Part shown: piece after piece, positions 25,009 to 62,623 of the stretch
How positions within the stretch are numbered: position 1 is the first letter of the stretch
Layout: each line of letters starts with the position of its first letter
Assembly (NCBI RefSeq): GCF_032854445.1
Contig: NC_088300.1
Location: forward strand, 4,154,001-4,218,000
Length of the DNA stretch: 64,000 nucleotides
Direction of reading: 5' to 3'
From: Liolophura sinensis
Lineage: Eukaryota; Mollusca; Polyplacophora; Chitonida; Chitonidae
Notes under the pieces: model-generated
Databases searched by the model: none
Told to the model about the DNA's origin: nothing
The model's input: only the letters and a program-made list of their open reading frames with translations
Made by a program: the position numbers and the translations under genes

Positions 25009-26780
25009 GGGACGTATATGTGCATGATAACAGTGCTAGACTTGTACAAGTTATCGCACAGTCGTTCCGCACAGTGCTGGGATGTACGTGTGCATAACAG
25101 TGCTAGACTTGTACAAGTTATCACACAGTCATTCCGAGCAGTGCTGGGATGTACGTGTGCATAACAGTGCTAGACTTGTACAAGTTATCACACAGTCATT
25201 CCGAGCAGTGCTGGGATGTACGTGTGCACGACAACAGTGCTAGACTTGTACAAGTTATCACACAGTCGTTCCGCGCAGTGCTGGGATGTACGTGTGCATA
25301 ACAGTGCTAGACTTGTACAAGTTATCACACAGTCATTCCGAGCAGTGCTGGGATGTACGTGTGCATAACAGTGCTAGACTTGTACAAGTTATCACACAGT
25401 CGTTCCGAGCAGTGCTGGGATGTACGTGTGCATAACAGTGCTAGACTTGTACAAGTTATCACACAGTCATTCCGAGCAGTGCTGGGATGTACGTTTGCAG
25501 GACAACAGTGCTAGACTTGTACAAGTTATCACACAGTCGTTCGGAGCAGTGCTGGGATGTACATGTGCATAACAGTGCTAGACTTGTACAAGTTATCACA
25601 CAGTCGTTCCGAGCAGTGTTGGGATGTACGTGTGCATAACAGTGCTAGACTTGTACAAGTTATCACACAGTCGTTCTGAGCAGTGCTGGGATGTACGTGT
25701 GCATGACAACAGTGCTAGACTTGTACAAGTTATCACACAATCGTTCCGAGCAGTGCTGGGATGTACGTGTGCACGACAACAGTGCTAGACTTGTGCAAGT
25801 TATCACACAGTCGTTCCGAGCAGTGCTGGGATGTACATGTGCATAACAGTGCTAGACTTGTACAAGTTATCACACAGTTGTTCCGAGCAGTGCTGGGATG
25901 TACATGTGCACGACAACAGTGCTAGACTTGTACAAGTTATCACACAGTCATTCCGAGCAGTGCTGGGATGTACGTGTGCATAACAGTGCTAGACTTGTAC
26001 AAGTTATCACACAGTCGTTCCGAGCAGTGCTGGGATGTACGTGTGCATGACAACAGTGCTAGACTTGTACAAGTTATCACACAGTCGTTCCGAGCAGTGC
26101 TGGGATGTACGTGTGCACGACAACAGTGCTAGACTTGTACAAGTTATCACACAGTCGTTCCGAGCAGTGCTGGGATGTACGTGTGCACGACAACAGTGCT
26201 AGACTTGTACAAGTTATCACACAGTCAGTCCGAGCAGTGCTGGGATGTACGTGTGCACGACAACAGTGCTAGACTTGTGCAAGTTATCACACAGTCGTTC
26301 GGAGCAGTGCTGGGATGTACGTGTGCACGACAACAGTGCTAGACTTGTGCAAGTTATCACACAGTCATTCCGAGCAGTGCTGGGATGTACGTGTGCATAA
26401 CAGTGCTAGACTTGTACAAGTTATCACACAGTCATTCTGAGGAGTGCTGGGGTTTACGTGTGCACGACAACAGTGCTAGGCTTGTACAAGTTATCACACA
26501 GTTGTTCCGAGCAGTGCTGGGATGTACGTGTGCACGACAACAGTGCTAGACTTGTACAAGTTATCACACAGTCATTCTGAGGAGTGCTGGGGTGTACGTG
26601 TGCACGACAACAGTGCTAGACTTGTACAAGTTATCACACAGTCATTCCGAGCAGTGCTGGGACGTACCAGTGCACGACAACAGTGCTAGACTTGTACAAG
26701 TTATCACACAGTCGTTCCGAGCAGTGCTGGGGTGTACGTGTGCAGGACAACAGTGCTGATCTTCTGAAGATTATCACACA
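25009..26780. repeat. Minisatellite, 67/70-bp unit, about 25 copies
   Basis: The unit holds ACAGTGCTAGAC, a perfect CTTGTACAAG palindrome, TTATCACACAGTCGTTCC, GAGCAGTGCTGGG and ATGTACGTGTGCA. Two length classes alternate: 67 bp ending GCATAAC and 70 bp ending GCACGACAAC. The last unit (about 26750) is degenerate. It lies 0.85 kb or more beyond the TRIM9 stop. Confidence 0.97.
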
Positions 26781-27110
26781 AACAGCTTGATACAGTTGAC
26801 CTTGGTAATACAGAAGGTCACTGACAAAATTTGGCCCCAGATATTCTGGTCTTATTGTATTTAATATGTGTTATATAACACAAAGTCAAGCATTAAATAC
26901 AATACATGTTAAACCACCCACCAGTTGACACTTGTTTTCTTGTTGCTAACTGCAGTGTATGGATGTCCTCAGCAGAAAGCCTTTGATCATGGACTGTAAA
27001 TTACACCTCATCATTTACTAGTAGCGCAGCCAACACAAGCATCAATACGTGTACTGGTAAACATTGCAATAAACTGGTTACAATCTACAATGTAACGGGA
27101 GACATCAACA

Positions 27111-27185
27111 CCATAAATATACTGGTAAAAACCCCCATAAATATACTGGTAAAAACCACCATAAATATATGTAGGTAAAAAACTT
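27111..27185. repeat. Short 24-bp tandem triplication
   Basis: Three CCATAAATATACTGGTAAAAA-type units, the third diverged, in the presumed TRIM9 3' UTR about 450 bases after the stop in the sense direction. Confidence 0.8.
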
Positions 27186-27628
27186 CCACAAAGATGCTGA
27201 TTGTAAAGAAAAATGGACATAAATATATGTGCTGATGAAAAAAAAAAACATAAATAATGGTTGTCAATTCAAATGCCAGTCTTCACTCAGGTTTAATACT
27301 CAGAAGGATTCAAACAGGTAATGTATACGGTTTAACATAATACACCTGTTAGATGTAACACCTGTGTGCTGAAAAACAGAAATATGTCAGATCCATAAAC
27401 TCCATGTGTGAACTAGATGTGTACTGAAAGTGAAACTAAGAGTGAAGCAATAAACACTGACTTGTTCAAAAAATGTCAACTTTTGATCATGTTTTTAAAA
27501 TTACCATCTGGAATCTTTCTGTTGTTATGATGATTCACAGTAATAATGCTGAGCAGGCACATATATGTGTATGTATGTGTTGTTCTGTAAGCCATTACCC
27601 CATTCACTTCCAATCATCATAGCAACCC

Positions 27629-52874
<25,246 letters not shown>

Positions 52875-53092
52875 CTGAAAACACACAAGAGAACAATTTG
52901 GCTTGAGACAAATTACCACCAAAATAGCACAACATCAGACAGCATGTGTGTATATACATTCCCCAGGGCCACAAAAGACTGGATTTACCTTCCCCAGGTT
53001 CAATTTTGTCTCTTTAACTAATCATTTAACCTTTCACTTTTTCTTTGTCAACAGGATGAGTTTCTTAGAAAGCTATATATATTATATTTATA

Positions 53093-53136
53093 CGATATTG
53101 GATTGCATGGTCCTGTATGGACGAGTCCTGGGCGCC
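53093..53136. repeat. 18-bp perfect palindrome with repeated GGACGAGT
   Basis: GTCCTGGGCGCCCAGGAC is its own reverse complement, and GGACGAGT occurs on both sides of it, a stem-II-like layout. It sits in a short GC-rich island (about 53100-53200) unlike the AT-rich surroundings. Confidence 0.7.
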
Positions 53137-53439
53137 CAGGACGAGTTATATTTGGCTGACGGAAAACTGGGTCAGGCGCACACGGCCGAAGCGGTATTTT
53201 ACCAACAGAAGTGTAAAGAAAAGGAATGCAGACGTTTGTGAAAATTAAAAGTGCAGTTACTGAAAACTGCGCCACCGACCTGTTTAGCGTAATTTACAGG
53301 ATGAGGATGAAAGAGAAGAGAGTTTGCTGACAAAGTTAGCTGATTATCCTTGGGATTCTGTGCGGAAGTTGATGGCATCGGATTCGTGAAAACTTTGTTT
53401 GTGTGCACTTGAACTGACCGGCCAGGGAGTGGAAGTGCA

Positions 53440-54140
53440 GGAGATCGCTGACTGAAGGCGCGATTGCTCTGAAGTAAATTCGACATTTGCTTCTGCGCTA
53501 CGTGATTTAATTTAGAATCATACTTCTGGATGTTAGCAAGGGATTTATGTCCGGTGACCTGCATAATTTTATGTGGAGCGACGCCAGATTTTTTTACAAG
53601 GTTTTTCACCGAGTAAGGAGGCCCATGTATGTTTTTGTTGGAAAGATTATCCAAAACAATTTAATAATATTATTGTGTTCTAAAGGGATGAGGTCAATGT
53701 TTCAGTCATTTTGAAAGGCGGAATAATTTTTTTATTCTTTTCTCTTTTTTTTTTAACGTCTGTTAGTTGAAAGCACCTCTCGATGCTGTTTTTCATGGAC
53801 TCGATTGATGCTGGCTTGTACTCTGACCCATCCTTCTTCCTGATTGAAATGAACATCTCAGCCAGATATTCGTTCAGATGATTTGGAGGAATATCAGTCT
53901 CGGCTCCTGCTTGTTTTGCCACAACCATCTCTGCACATTTATAACATCACGATTTGTGCTCACGACTGTGTTTTTCTTCTTTTGCGAATCAATAAAGGCA
54001 CTCACATCATTTATTACTTCATCTCTACTGGTACTTGGTGTTGCTTCTAAAATGTTGTCCAGTTCTGGGTCATCAAGTAGCAAGCAAATTTCAGCGTCGG
54101 TGAGATCAAAAGGGTCAGAATCTGACTGATCCGCAGCCAT
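53440..54140 (-). pseudogene. Crypton-like tyrosine recombinase (KIAA1958/ZMYM-type) gene, broken
   Basis: Three minus-strand pieces follow the order of this family. Piece 1, from ATG at 54138-54140, has an acidic start (DLTDAEICLLLDDPELDNIL), then AFIDSQKKKNT and DVINVQRWL. Piece 2, in another frame from about 53925, has PPNHLNEYLAEMFISIRKKD, GSEYKPASIESMKNSIERCF. Piece 3, in the first frame from about 53640, has KKSGVAPHKIMQVTGHKSLA and IQKYDSKL, the motif around the last catalytic region. A one-base indel near 53905-53925 separates pieces 1 and 2. Between 2 and 3 most of the catalytic core is missing and replaced by a T-rich stretch. Downstream sequence to 53199 stays open but is low in similarity. 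Family assignment is from memory of these multicopy animal proteins. It lies in a TRIM9 intron on the same strand. Confidence 0.7.
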
Positions 54141-54189
54141 TCTTGTTGTGTCGTCTGCTTGTTGACAAACAAAACGTAGTCCGTACTTG

Positions 54190-54197
54190 TGACGTCA
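54190..54197. promoter_or_regulatory. CRE palindrome upstream of recombinase start
   Basis: TGACGTCA about 50 bp upstream of the recombinase ATG. It may be the relic promoter of the element; chance occurrence is possible. Confidence 0.4.
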
Positions 54198-54202
54198 CGG
54201 TT

Positions 54203-54240
54203 ACAACTGTCCAATATATTAAAAAATATTGGACAGTTGT
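54203..54240. repeat. Perfect 15-bp inverted repeat hairpin
   Basis: ACAACTGTCCAATAT (54203-54217) and its exact reverse complement (54226-54240) flank an 8-bp ATTAAAAA spacer. It sits about 60 bp upstream of the recombinase ATG, next to the CRE. A further imperfect TACTACATAATATAGTA palindrome follows at about 54244. Confidence 0.9.
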
Positions 54241-55304
54241 GTTTACTACATAATATAGTAGGTGCTGGACACTTAGGTGTATAATAACTATTGACATTGT
54301 TACAAAGAAAGAAGATGTGAGAAAGCATGGCTTCCTTTGAACAGTTAAAAATAAATAAATATATAATGTACAGTAATCTTCATCATTCTTTAGGTCATTC
54401 AGTGGTTTGCCACATTTTGGTTTCACATACATTATGAAACTGGTCAATTTCATATCATAGTATGTAATTTAAACTGCACTTGTTTTTCACAGATGCTCTT
54501 AACCAAGCTAATACTTCCATTTCCATAGCACAAATAAGCTTTTGTATCATGGTGATGTTATTACTGGACAGTTTGATGAATAGTTGCAAAGTTGAGCAAT
54601 GCATGGGACCAGATGTACCTTGAAGAACACATAACATTGTAACACATGTTAATATCTGAGTCCTTGTTACCCACTACCTTACTGTGGAATATGAGATCTA
54701 CCCCGACCTCCGCACAGCTATCTTTTTTATGACATGAACACGAAGTGGCTGGCACGTGGTGGCCGTATCCTATCACAGACAGGGGAAGTGCCCAAGGGGG
54801 AACCAAATGTTCAGGTTAGGGCTTGGTGGTATGCCTACAAAGGGCACGCCACTCACCAGGAAGCAAAGCTTCCAGACAAACAAAAGCCAGCATCATGACA
54901 CATCTCGGCAGCATTTGTGTAAATAAAATTCCCTTGTGTGTGGTCCTTAAGAGGTAACTTATCATCATCGACAGGTGTACAGTATGAAGCAATCTATGGG
55001 GAAAAAAATACAGATAAAGCTACTGTAATCAGCCGGGGACAATACGCCGCACATTTACATGATAACTAACAACTGGTTTCCAGCGGTCAGTTTATTAAAT
55101 TACAGGAGAGGTAGACGCAATCAAGTAACTGATATACACATGTACAGATAGACTTCAAGTACATTTACCCAGCATGATTGTAATCAATTCATATCACTTT
55201 GGAAGGGAATAAACAGAAAGATCTGTGTTTAGTGTACAGTCAACAGGATGAAAAAGTAGATTCATTAAACATTATAATGTGGAGTGGATTAACCCGTGGT
55301 AGGC

Positions 55305-55830
55305 CTACTGTAGTACATGTATTATCAGGTACCTGGTCCTTGTGCATAACGGGCGACACGTACATGTATTATCAGGTACCTGGTCCTTGTGCATAACGGG
55401 CGACACGTACATGTATTATCAGGTACCTGGTCCTTGTGCATAACGGGCGACACGTACATGTATTATCAGGTACCTGGTCCTTGTGCATAACGGGCGACAC
55501 ATACATGTATTATCAGGTACCTGGTCCTTGTGCATAATGGGTGACACGTACATGTATTATCAGGTACCTGGTCCTTGTGCATAATGGGTGACACGTACAT
55601 GTATTATCAGGTACCTGGTCCTTGTGCATAACGGGCGACACGTACATGTATCATCAGGTACCTGGTCCTTGTGCATAACGAGCGACATGTACATGTATTA
55701 TCAGGTACCTGGTCCTTGTGCATAACGGGCGACACGTGCATGTATTATCAGGTACCTGGTCCTTGTGCATAACGGGTGACACGTACATGTATTATCAGGT
55801 ACCTGGTCCTTGTGCATAACACGTACATGT
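55305..55830. repeat. Minisatellite, 47-bp unit, about 11 copies
   Basis: The unit is ACGTACATGTATTATCAGGT, then ACCTGGTCCTTGTGCATAAC, then GGGCGAC. Copies differ by single bases. The last unit is truncated at GCATAACACGTACATG. Confidence 0.96.
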
Positions 55831-58800
55831 AATTTCACTCATTAACAAATTTATGTCTTTATTATTAACAGTAACGTAGCCATGAATTTCTGTATGTCCA
55901 TCGGTGATTAACTATCATAACTCATATGGACACATCTATACATAACATTTATGTCAACATATGCTTTTATTTAAACATTTCACAAATCTGACATTAAATA
56001 CAAAAATGTCTAACAAAAACAATTATTAATTAATGAATATTTTTCTCAATAGGTATTTTTGAACAATTCTTTTAACTTATGCTGTAGAAACATTTTAGGT
56101 CTACACATTGTGTTATTCCATGCATACACTTGTCTAGACATGGTGTTACTCCAAGAGTACATATATGAAAATTATTTTACATGACATCTTCAAGACTAAT
56201 GAAATGAGCATGGAATGAAGGTTTGCAGCATTATGTCTGATATAACTTTACTCCTTAATATGGATTACAAGTGCCATTTAATAATGGCACTGCCAATCAA
56301 AGATTTCAAAATAAAAGCTTTCTGTTTAAACGGCTGAGGCTTCTCTAATGTTTGCAGACTGGAAATGATATCCTCTCACAGACAAATATCTGAGATCAAT
56401 AGCCTTGGAGTTTTCTATTGTTTGTTTGCACCAGACAAACTGGCTACCCTTCATTCAGGGAAACAAAGGGGCAGCACTGGGTGTGGCCTACATCTAGACA
56501 TACAGAACCCAACCATAAAGATGCTAACAGCCCTAGGGCTCAACCCACTGACACACACAGGACAGCGAGCGCTTCCTTTGTACATACTTCCATCAATATC
56601 TGTTTTCCTACTGAACTAGATGCTTGTTTTGAGTTGGCCTACCATTAGACTGTGCCTACCATATCTATGTATGATCTCACACTAACGGTCACCTACTCGT
56701 CACAGACAATTTCCTGCGGGGTGACTACAGTCATCCTTAGCTTTACAAAATTCTATGCATCGTTTCCTTGGCACACTCTCTTCTGGTGCTGGAGGCAATA
56801 TTGGACTGCCTAGCGACCTGTCAAAGGCATTGATGTTTTCTAGTGTTTAATAAAGTTAGCCATAAAAGTTGAAGCGTTTCTGATTGCATCAATGGGTTAG
56901 GGTGCCAGAATGTCTGGCGTTGTGACGAAAATGGCTCTTGGACCCTAACAAGTTGACATGGCAACTAAACCACATCAAGGGATTTTGGAGCTTCAAGCTC
57001 CCCAAAAAAGTGGCCGGCTGTGAGTTTTCCATGCCTAGGGTGATACAAATTCAGGACGAAAGCCCATCCTTAACAGATCCCACTGTTTCCCCATCACAAT
57101 AGGAATACATGTATCTGGTTGTCATTGTGTCTATCCCTTAATAGATACGTGCTCTGTGCCTCCATTACACGCAGTCAAACTATCCTGGTTTTTTGCCTAA
57201 ATTTAAATCAAAGCTGTCATCCTAAAAGAAATAATTATTTTTAGTGAGCAGCTATCATGTTTCTTGTTCCTCTTAAACTGAATGTGACATTCTTTTGTTA
57301 TTCCAAACAAACACTCTCTAAAGCCTGGATTAGCACTGGAACAGTGTGGAGATGTACAAGTTTTTAGCTCAAATCCTGAATTCAGGAATGCTTCATTCCG
57401 TCACTTTATGTATAAGGTATCAGTAAGAACAAACACAGTAATTATTAATCCAAACAAGCCAAGAATTCCCACTGTGTATCATAATTCACATGTTTATTTG
57501 TGAAAACCATTTCTCAACATCTGCAATTCCAACCAGCCACAGGAAATGCAATAATTTGGCAGGTGAAAAGAAGATGTGCAGGCTAAAATATTTATGGCAA
57601 AACAAAATTAGGTCTGTACTTTTTCTAAGAAATGCAAAGCAGAAAGCAGAAAACAGTCTTCTTCATAACAGCTTGTGTAAATAGAACCACATTTCCATGT
57701 CTGCAAACCAAAACATGGAAACTCTGGCGTGAAATTAGAGGAATGCAGGTGAATTCTCCCCATAGTCTGCTTGGAAGGGAGAACCAATATCGCCTTAACG
57801 CCATGCTGTCAATTGACTGTTACGCTAACAGATTGCACCATGGGCTTAGAGTTTACAGATCCCCTGGAGGTTGGCGCCAGACCTTGTCAGTCTCCATATG
57901 GGCTGTTGAGGTATAACAAGTCTCACCACCACACACACACACAGCTCTGAGGAGGCAACCTGACTAATGTAGTTACTGTAGTGTTATTATATTGACATCC
58001 TACATGTACACTGTGTCTCTCTTCCCTAAGTTTTAATTCCATTCTTAAAACATCAGATATAGTTAAGGAATGTACCAAATTAGAAAAAGATTTCAATGAA
58101 AAGTGTCCGAGTTCACACAAAATTATCCTCCATGTGAACCACAGTAGCCTATTTAAGGTGAAAATGTTGTGGATATTGATATTTACATGGATTTATACTA
58201 TATTTCAAATTTGAAAAATTTGGTGACTGTACCAATTAGATATTAATAAGAAACCAGAATTGGTAGAGAAAACAAAATCAATGGATCTAGTCTGTATTTG
58301 GGATATTTATGAGATCATATCACTATTCTGACTGTCCTGAAAAATACAAGCACAGCAAAATTGCTGCAGATAATACCAGAATATTTATGTTACATTTATA
58401 AGCCATTTTGTAGAAAACCAGACAAATTATCCAATACTAGTAGATGCACAGTAGTATACAATTCTGTATTTGTTTGCAGGCAGACACCATGCCATATATT
58501 GAAAGTACAACCTCTTCATTGGCATGTGGTAGCTTGTAGCTAGGATTAGAGGGTTACTCTAGACAAGTGGGGAGAATTCCTTGTGGATACCACACTGCAC
58601 CTGTCTAATTAAGTGTCTACCAGAATAGGTCCTATACGTGTACACAGTACACAGGAGTGATGGGTGTTACTATTCGTCTATTCATGTTCATGTGCTGATG
58701 ATGCTACCAACGATAGCTGAAACACCACAACTTTTCCACCAAACAAACCACAAACACTACACAGTCTGGCCTGAGCTGGCAGAGTGGCGCCTTCTGGCAG

Positions 58801-59461
58801 GCTCTACAAGCTATACACGTCCAAACGCATTTAAGACATACACGGAAACTATGTACCCTGTCCAATAAAGCAATCAGCAGCCATTATGGCTAAACACTTT
58901 TTAATTTGTTGTGCACAATGGGAGCTAAATATGTTTTTTATTTTGGCTGTCAGTGTAATTTTGAATGCTCTCCATCTCAGTGTGGGGTAATTGGTGTGGT
59001 ATGGTATGTGTGGACAGGTGGAATGAGAGGCAGCTGGAGGGGTGATGCTGTGAAGACCCCAATCTGTGACACTATACTGGAAATATATTTAATGTCAACC
59101 CTGATAGATATGACACCCTGGGACAATGACCACATCCCACTGACACTGAGCATAGCTAGGGTAGAGACTGACAGTGCTAGTGTAAAATGGAAAGCCTTCT
59201 GTGGGTTACACCACCACCTCTCCCAGACTGCAGAATTTGTCCTCCAGACCCTGAGTCAACACAAAGCCTCTCACATTTGGGTGTCCATTTACCTATCCTT
59301 AATATTTGGAGATACATGTAATTGCATACCCAGAGAAACAAGAGAAGAAGAGTTCCTAAACATGCATGTCCTACACCATTTTTTTTATATTAAACACTTG
59401 TGATCTACATATAGGTAGATACATCATACATGTCAGGGAATCATACACGTCGACTTAAAGC

Positions 59462-60245
59462 CCTGCTATTCCATGGTAAATTCAGTTAAAAACTGTAAAT
59501 TGGGTTAAAAAAAGCTCAATTCTGCGTTGTCTGGTAATTACTCAAATTTTTGGAAAAAAAACTGATTTGCATTCGAAAATATACGCGTAGCGATGAGCAG
59601 TCGAATTCAATCACCCATGGCTGCATCTGTGACAAGCCGAAGTGTTCATGTGTGTATTTGCTGTAATTAACTTAAAATTAGGCTCTATAAAGCTGGATTT
59701 GAACTCACAACGACCGCATTGGTGAGAGACTCTTAGGTCATTACGCTGTGCTAGCGCGCTAACCAACTGAGTAATATTTATTACAACTAACAACTGAACA
59801 TGCAAGGTTTATAACTGTTTCATTATATACCTCTGAGAAGGATAAGCCTTAATTTATCTCTGTATTTTGCACATATTTACTTTTGATATACATGTAATGT
59901 TTATCAGTTATTTTCTTTCCTTTAATATGAAAACCAACAAATGAACATGCATCACCATGGTTTGATAACTGTTTTATTATACATCTCTCTGATCAGGATA
60001 ACATACTTGTAAAAGTGTATGTGTGTACCAACAATAAACCATGATCAGAAATAAACCTCAAATGAAATTAAATTTCCCTCTCATATATATACCAGTATAT
60101 CACACATATTTTCACATTCACAAAATTACTGGTCGCTAAAGCGTAATTACACACAACATCAGGTTATAGTCGGGTGTTTAAAATATAAATAAACTCAATG
60201 TGAACCAGAAAAAAACTAAATTTTGAGTTTCCAGTTGTTAAAATG
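59462..60245. repeat. Interspersed element copy B
   Basis: Second copy of the element at 41960-43165, with the same block order. A SINE head at 59691-59772 lies inside it. It also carries two versions of the GAACATGCA...AACTGTTT(C/T)ATTATA block, as does copy A, so an internal tandem duplication predates both. Confidence 0.65.
59691..59772 (-). repeat. SINE copy 7, tRNA head only
   Basis: Minus strand: CTCAGTTGGTTAGCGCGCTA (A-box side) through GCGTAATGACC to GAGTTCAAATCC (B-box). The body and tail are absent. It is inserted in interspersed element copy B. Confidence 0.75.
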
Positions 60246-62103
60246 TTGGCTTTATGAATCACAGCATGTATGCTGTGGTTCTATGAGGCTGCTAAACAGG
60301 AACGGTTTGCAGAGACTATTGTATGTAATCTGTTTTCATGCTGAACAAAATCAATATTAACCCTAGCCAGCTGAGTTGGCTAAAGGTTTGGTTTTGTCTT
60401 ACTCTGAACAATAAACCACTGACCAATGAGACGACAGGGTCAAATCTGGCCCTCGCTGCTTCTTCCCAGACAAATGGCAGGTTCACTCTGTGCACTCATT
60501 TTCCTGCACACACAAACCATAAGTACCATGAAGAAATGAAAGATTCCACAGTACAGCATTAAACAGACTCAATGAAGTGAAGAATTTTGTTTGTTGAACA
60601 TGTGTTGTTGGACATAACAATATGTTACATGCTACATGACTGACTTTTTTCATGCACAGATATATGTACATGTGTGGACCAACTCTAAAATGTCTTAATT
60701 AAAAATCTGGAGAATATGCATTAATGCCAAAAGGATTTGGAGGTCTTCATTAAGCTTGTGCACTTCACACAATTTGTGCTTTGTCTGGGTTATCCTTGGA
60801 CAAATTGTCTTTGAAACAATAAAGTTGAATTCTGTGGCAGTCCGTTTGAACCCTATCAGCTGTCAGGGAAATTTTGGGCCTCCTCAATAGCTCTCCTCCC
60901 CTCCTTCCTCAACCACACCCAAGTAATCTATGCAGCGAAAATATTGCCTTTATTATCAGCCTTTGAACAGGCTGGTCAGTTCCCTGATGAAAATCACACC
61001 TCATTATCAGGGTCACTGGCAGCTGACCAGGACAAATGGGGACACAGGGGTGGGGTTCACTTGAGGGGTGGGTGGGGTACAGTCAGAGGCTCATCTGGTC
61101 ACTGTAACCAGTCACTTATCATTACTCGGGCCTGAAAAAGTTCTCACATACCCAAACATGACCAATAATAGCAGCCCAAGTAAGCCATACCATTCTTCAT
61201 GTACATGAACTATTATTGCAATACCCTGTATCCAAAAATGTCACTTTTTTGATCCGGAATCATCTTACAAAAAAAACCTCATTACCAGCCAAAGTAACTT
61301 TTGAATTGTAACACTAAATCCTGGTACATGATCAACAAAGAATAATCCCCAGCAAATGATTTGTGCATGATCAACAGATGGTCTTATCCTGTACACATCA
61401 CATGATAAAAATATGTTTATCTTTGCTTTTATCACTAACTAGTGGATAATGGTTTCCACAGAAACTGTATGGATTATGCTATGGGATACTGGGCACAGAC
61501 ATGTACGTTCCTGGGCACTGGGTGGGCTGGGTGGGCTGAATGGACTGGGTGGTGATCTTACGACCAGAGGGGCTCTGGGTATAAACCAGGGGGACGCTGA
61601 ATGGTGGGGTGGGGGTGATCAGGGAATTACATGCATGTTCAGGGTTTCAATTAACAGACCAAAGAATTAACTGCCAGGGAGGAAATTATATTTGTCTTCA
61701 ATTCGCAGCTCGGTTCCAGCCATCTGATATTCTGTCGCCCATTGTCTACCACCGATCAGTATTTAATTATCCACTGTTGTTAATTCCCCAAGCCTTCTTC
61801 GCAATGGGACCTTACAGACGTCAACTTTATCTGGATTTAACAACAAGCACACTAGAATACTGATTTAGCAAGCAGTATTAAATTTCACGCCAAGAGAAGC
61901 ACAATCCAGTTTTAAGACAGTAACAGGCCATTTCGGAACTCTATCTTAAATGGTGCATGCCTTTTAAGAGATTTACAGGAAACAGCGACTAGCTGGGTAA
62001 GAGGGGAAGTGCATTGGTTTCAATAAAGGGAACATCTCTCATGTTTTTCAGCACTTGCAGAAAAACGGTTCACATCAACTGCGGTCTGGCTGAACAACAT
62101 GTG

Positions 62104-62137
62104 ATGGTGGGTGGGTGGGTGGGTTGGGGGGGGGGGG
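62104..62137 (+). repeat. G-rich tract, G-quadruplex candidate
   Basis: Four GGGT units run into a G-run of about 12. It satisfies four runs of three or more G with one-base loops. It is on the strand opposite to TRIM9 transcription, so the C-rich strand is in the pre-mRNA. Confidence 0.8.
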
Positions 62138-62623
62138 AATGGTAATACGTGCAGATTGTGCTAGCAAGACGGTTTGACTGACTGTCACTGATGACCCATG
62201 GAAGCAGGTGAGGGGTGCTTGATCAAGCTTAGCCTGGCAGGTAACAACTCTGTTCTCTCAATTAGCAAACCACACACCTCTAAACTCCTCCATTTTTTCA
62301 CAGGCTATGTTCAGTATGTAATACAGGCAGGAAATTAAGCTGTCAAACAAGGCTGTGTCTAACTTACAGCATGGCTCATCTCAAGTATATGTACAGGTAT
62401 ATTTCTGAAAAGGTTTACAACGGTTCTAAATCAATACAACATTTACACAAATTAGAGTCTGACTATCGCATTTGGGATTAAGGTTTCTTACTAATCTTAA
62501 GAAATGTGAAGAAAACCAATATAGTGAAGGAGAAGAAAAAAAAAACAGTTGAATTCCACACAAAACCCACTGCATGGCACTCTCCATGTGTATGAATATA
62601 CTTGTTAGTCACGGACAAGTGAT

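Larger units (their letters stand above)
19526..27628. other. RSPH4A-TRIM9 convergent intergenic region and TRIM9 3' flank
   Basis: Two genes converge here. I see an A-rich tract (19733-19761), a possible three-exon small gene (20269-22928), a SINE (22503-22636), a 67-70 bp minisatellite (25009-26780) and a short 24-bp triplication (27111-27185). The part next to 27628 should include the TRIM9 3' UTR, but no polyadenylation site stands out. The remaining open frames (23.6-24.1 kb) are not supported. Confidence 0.5.

Noticed and set aside
53093-53136. Working hammerhead ribozyme
   Set aside because: CUGANGA and GAAA core motifs each have two mismatches, at positions needed for catalysis.
58906-59403. 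165-codon plus-strand frame
   Set aside because: No recognisable domain, no splice context and ordinary intronic composition; probably chance, though homology was not searched.
54455-62500. TRIM9 RING/B-box exon
   Set aside because: No minus-strand run with the CxxC/CxH spacing of RING or B-box fingers was seen; it is expected to lie right of the window.
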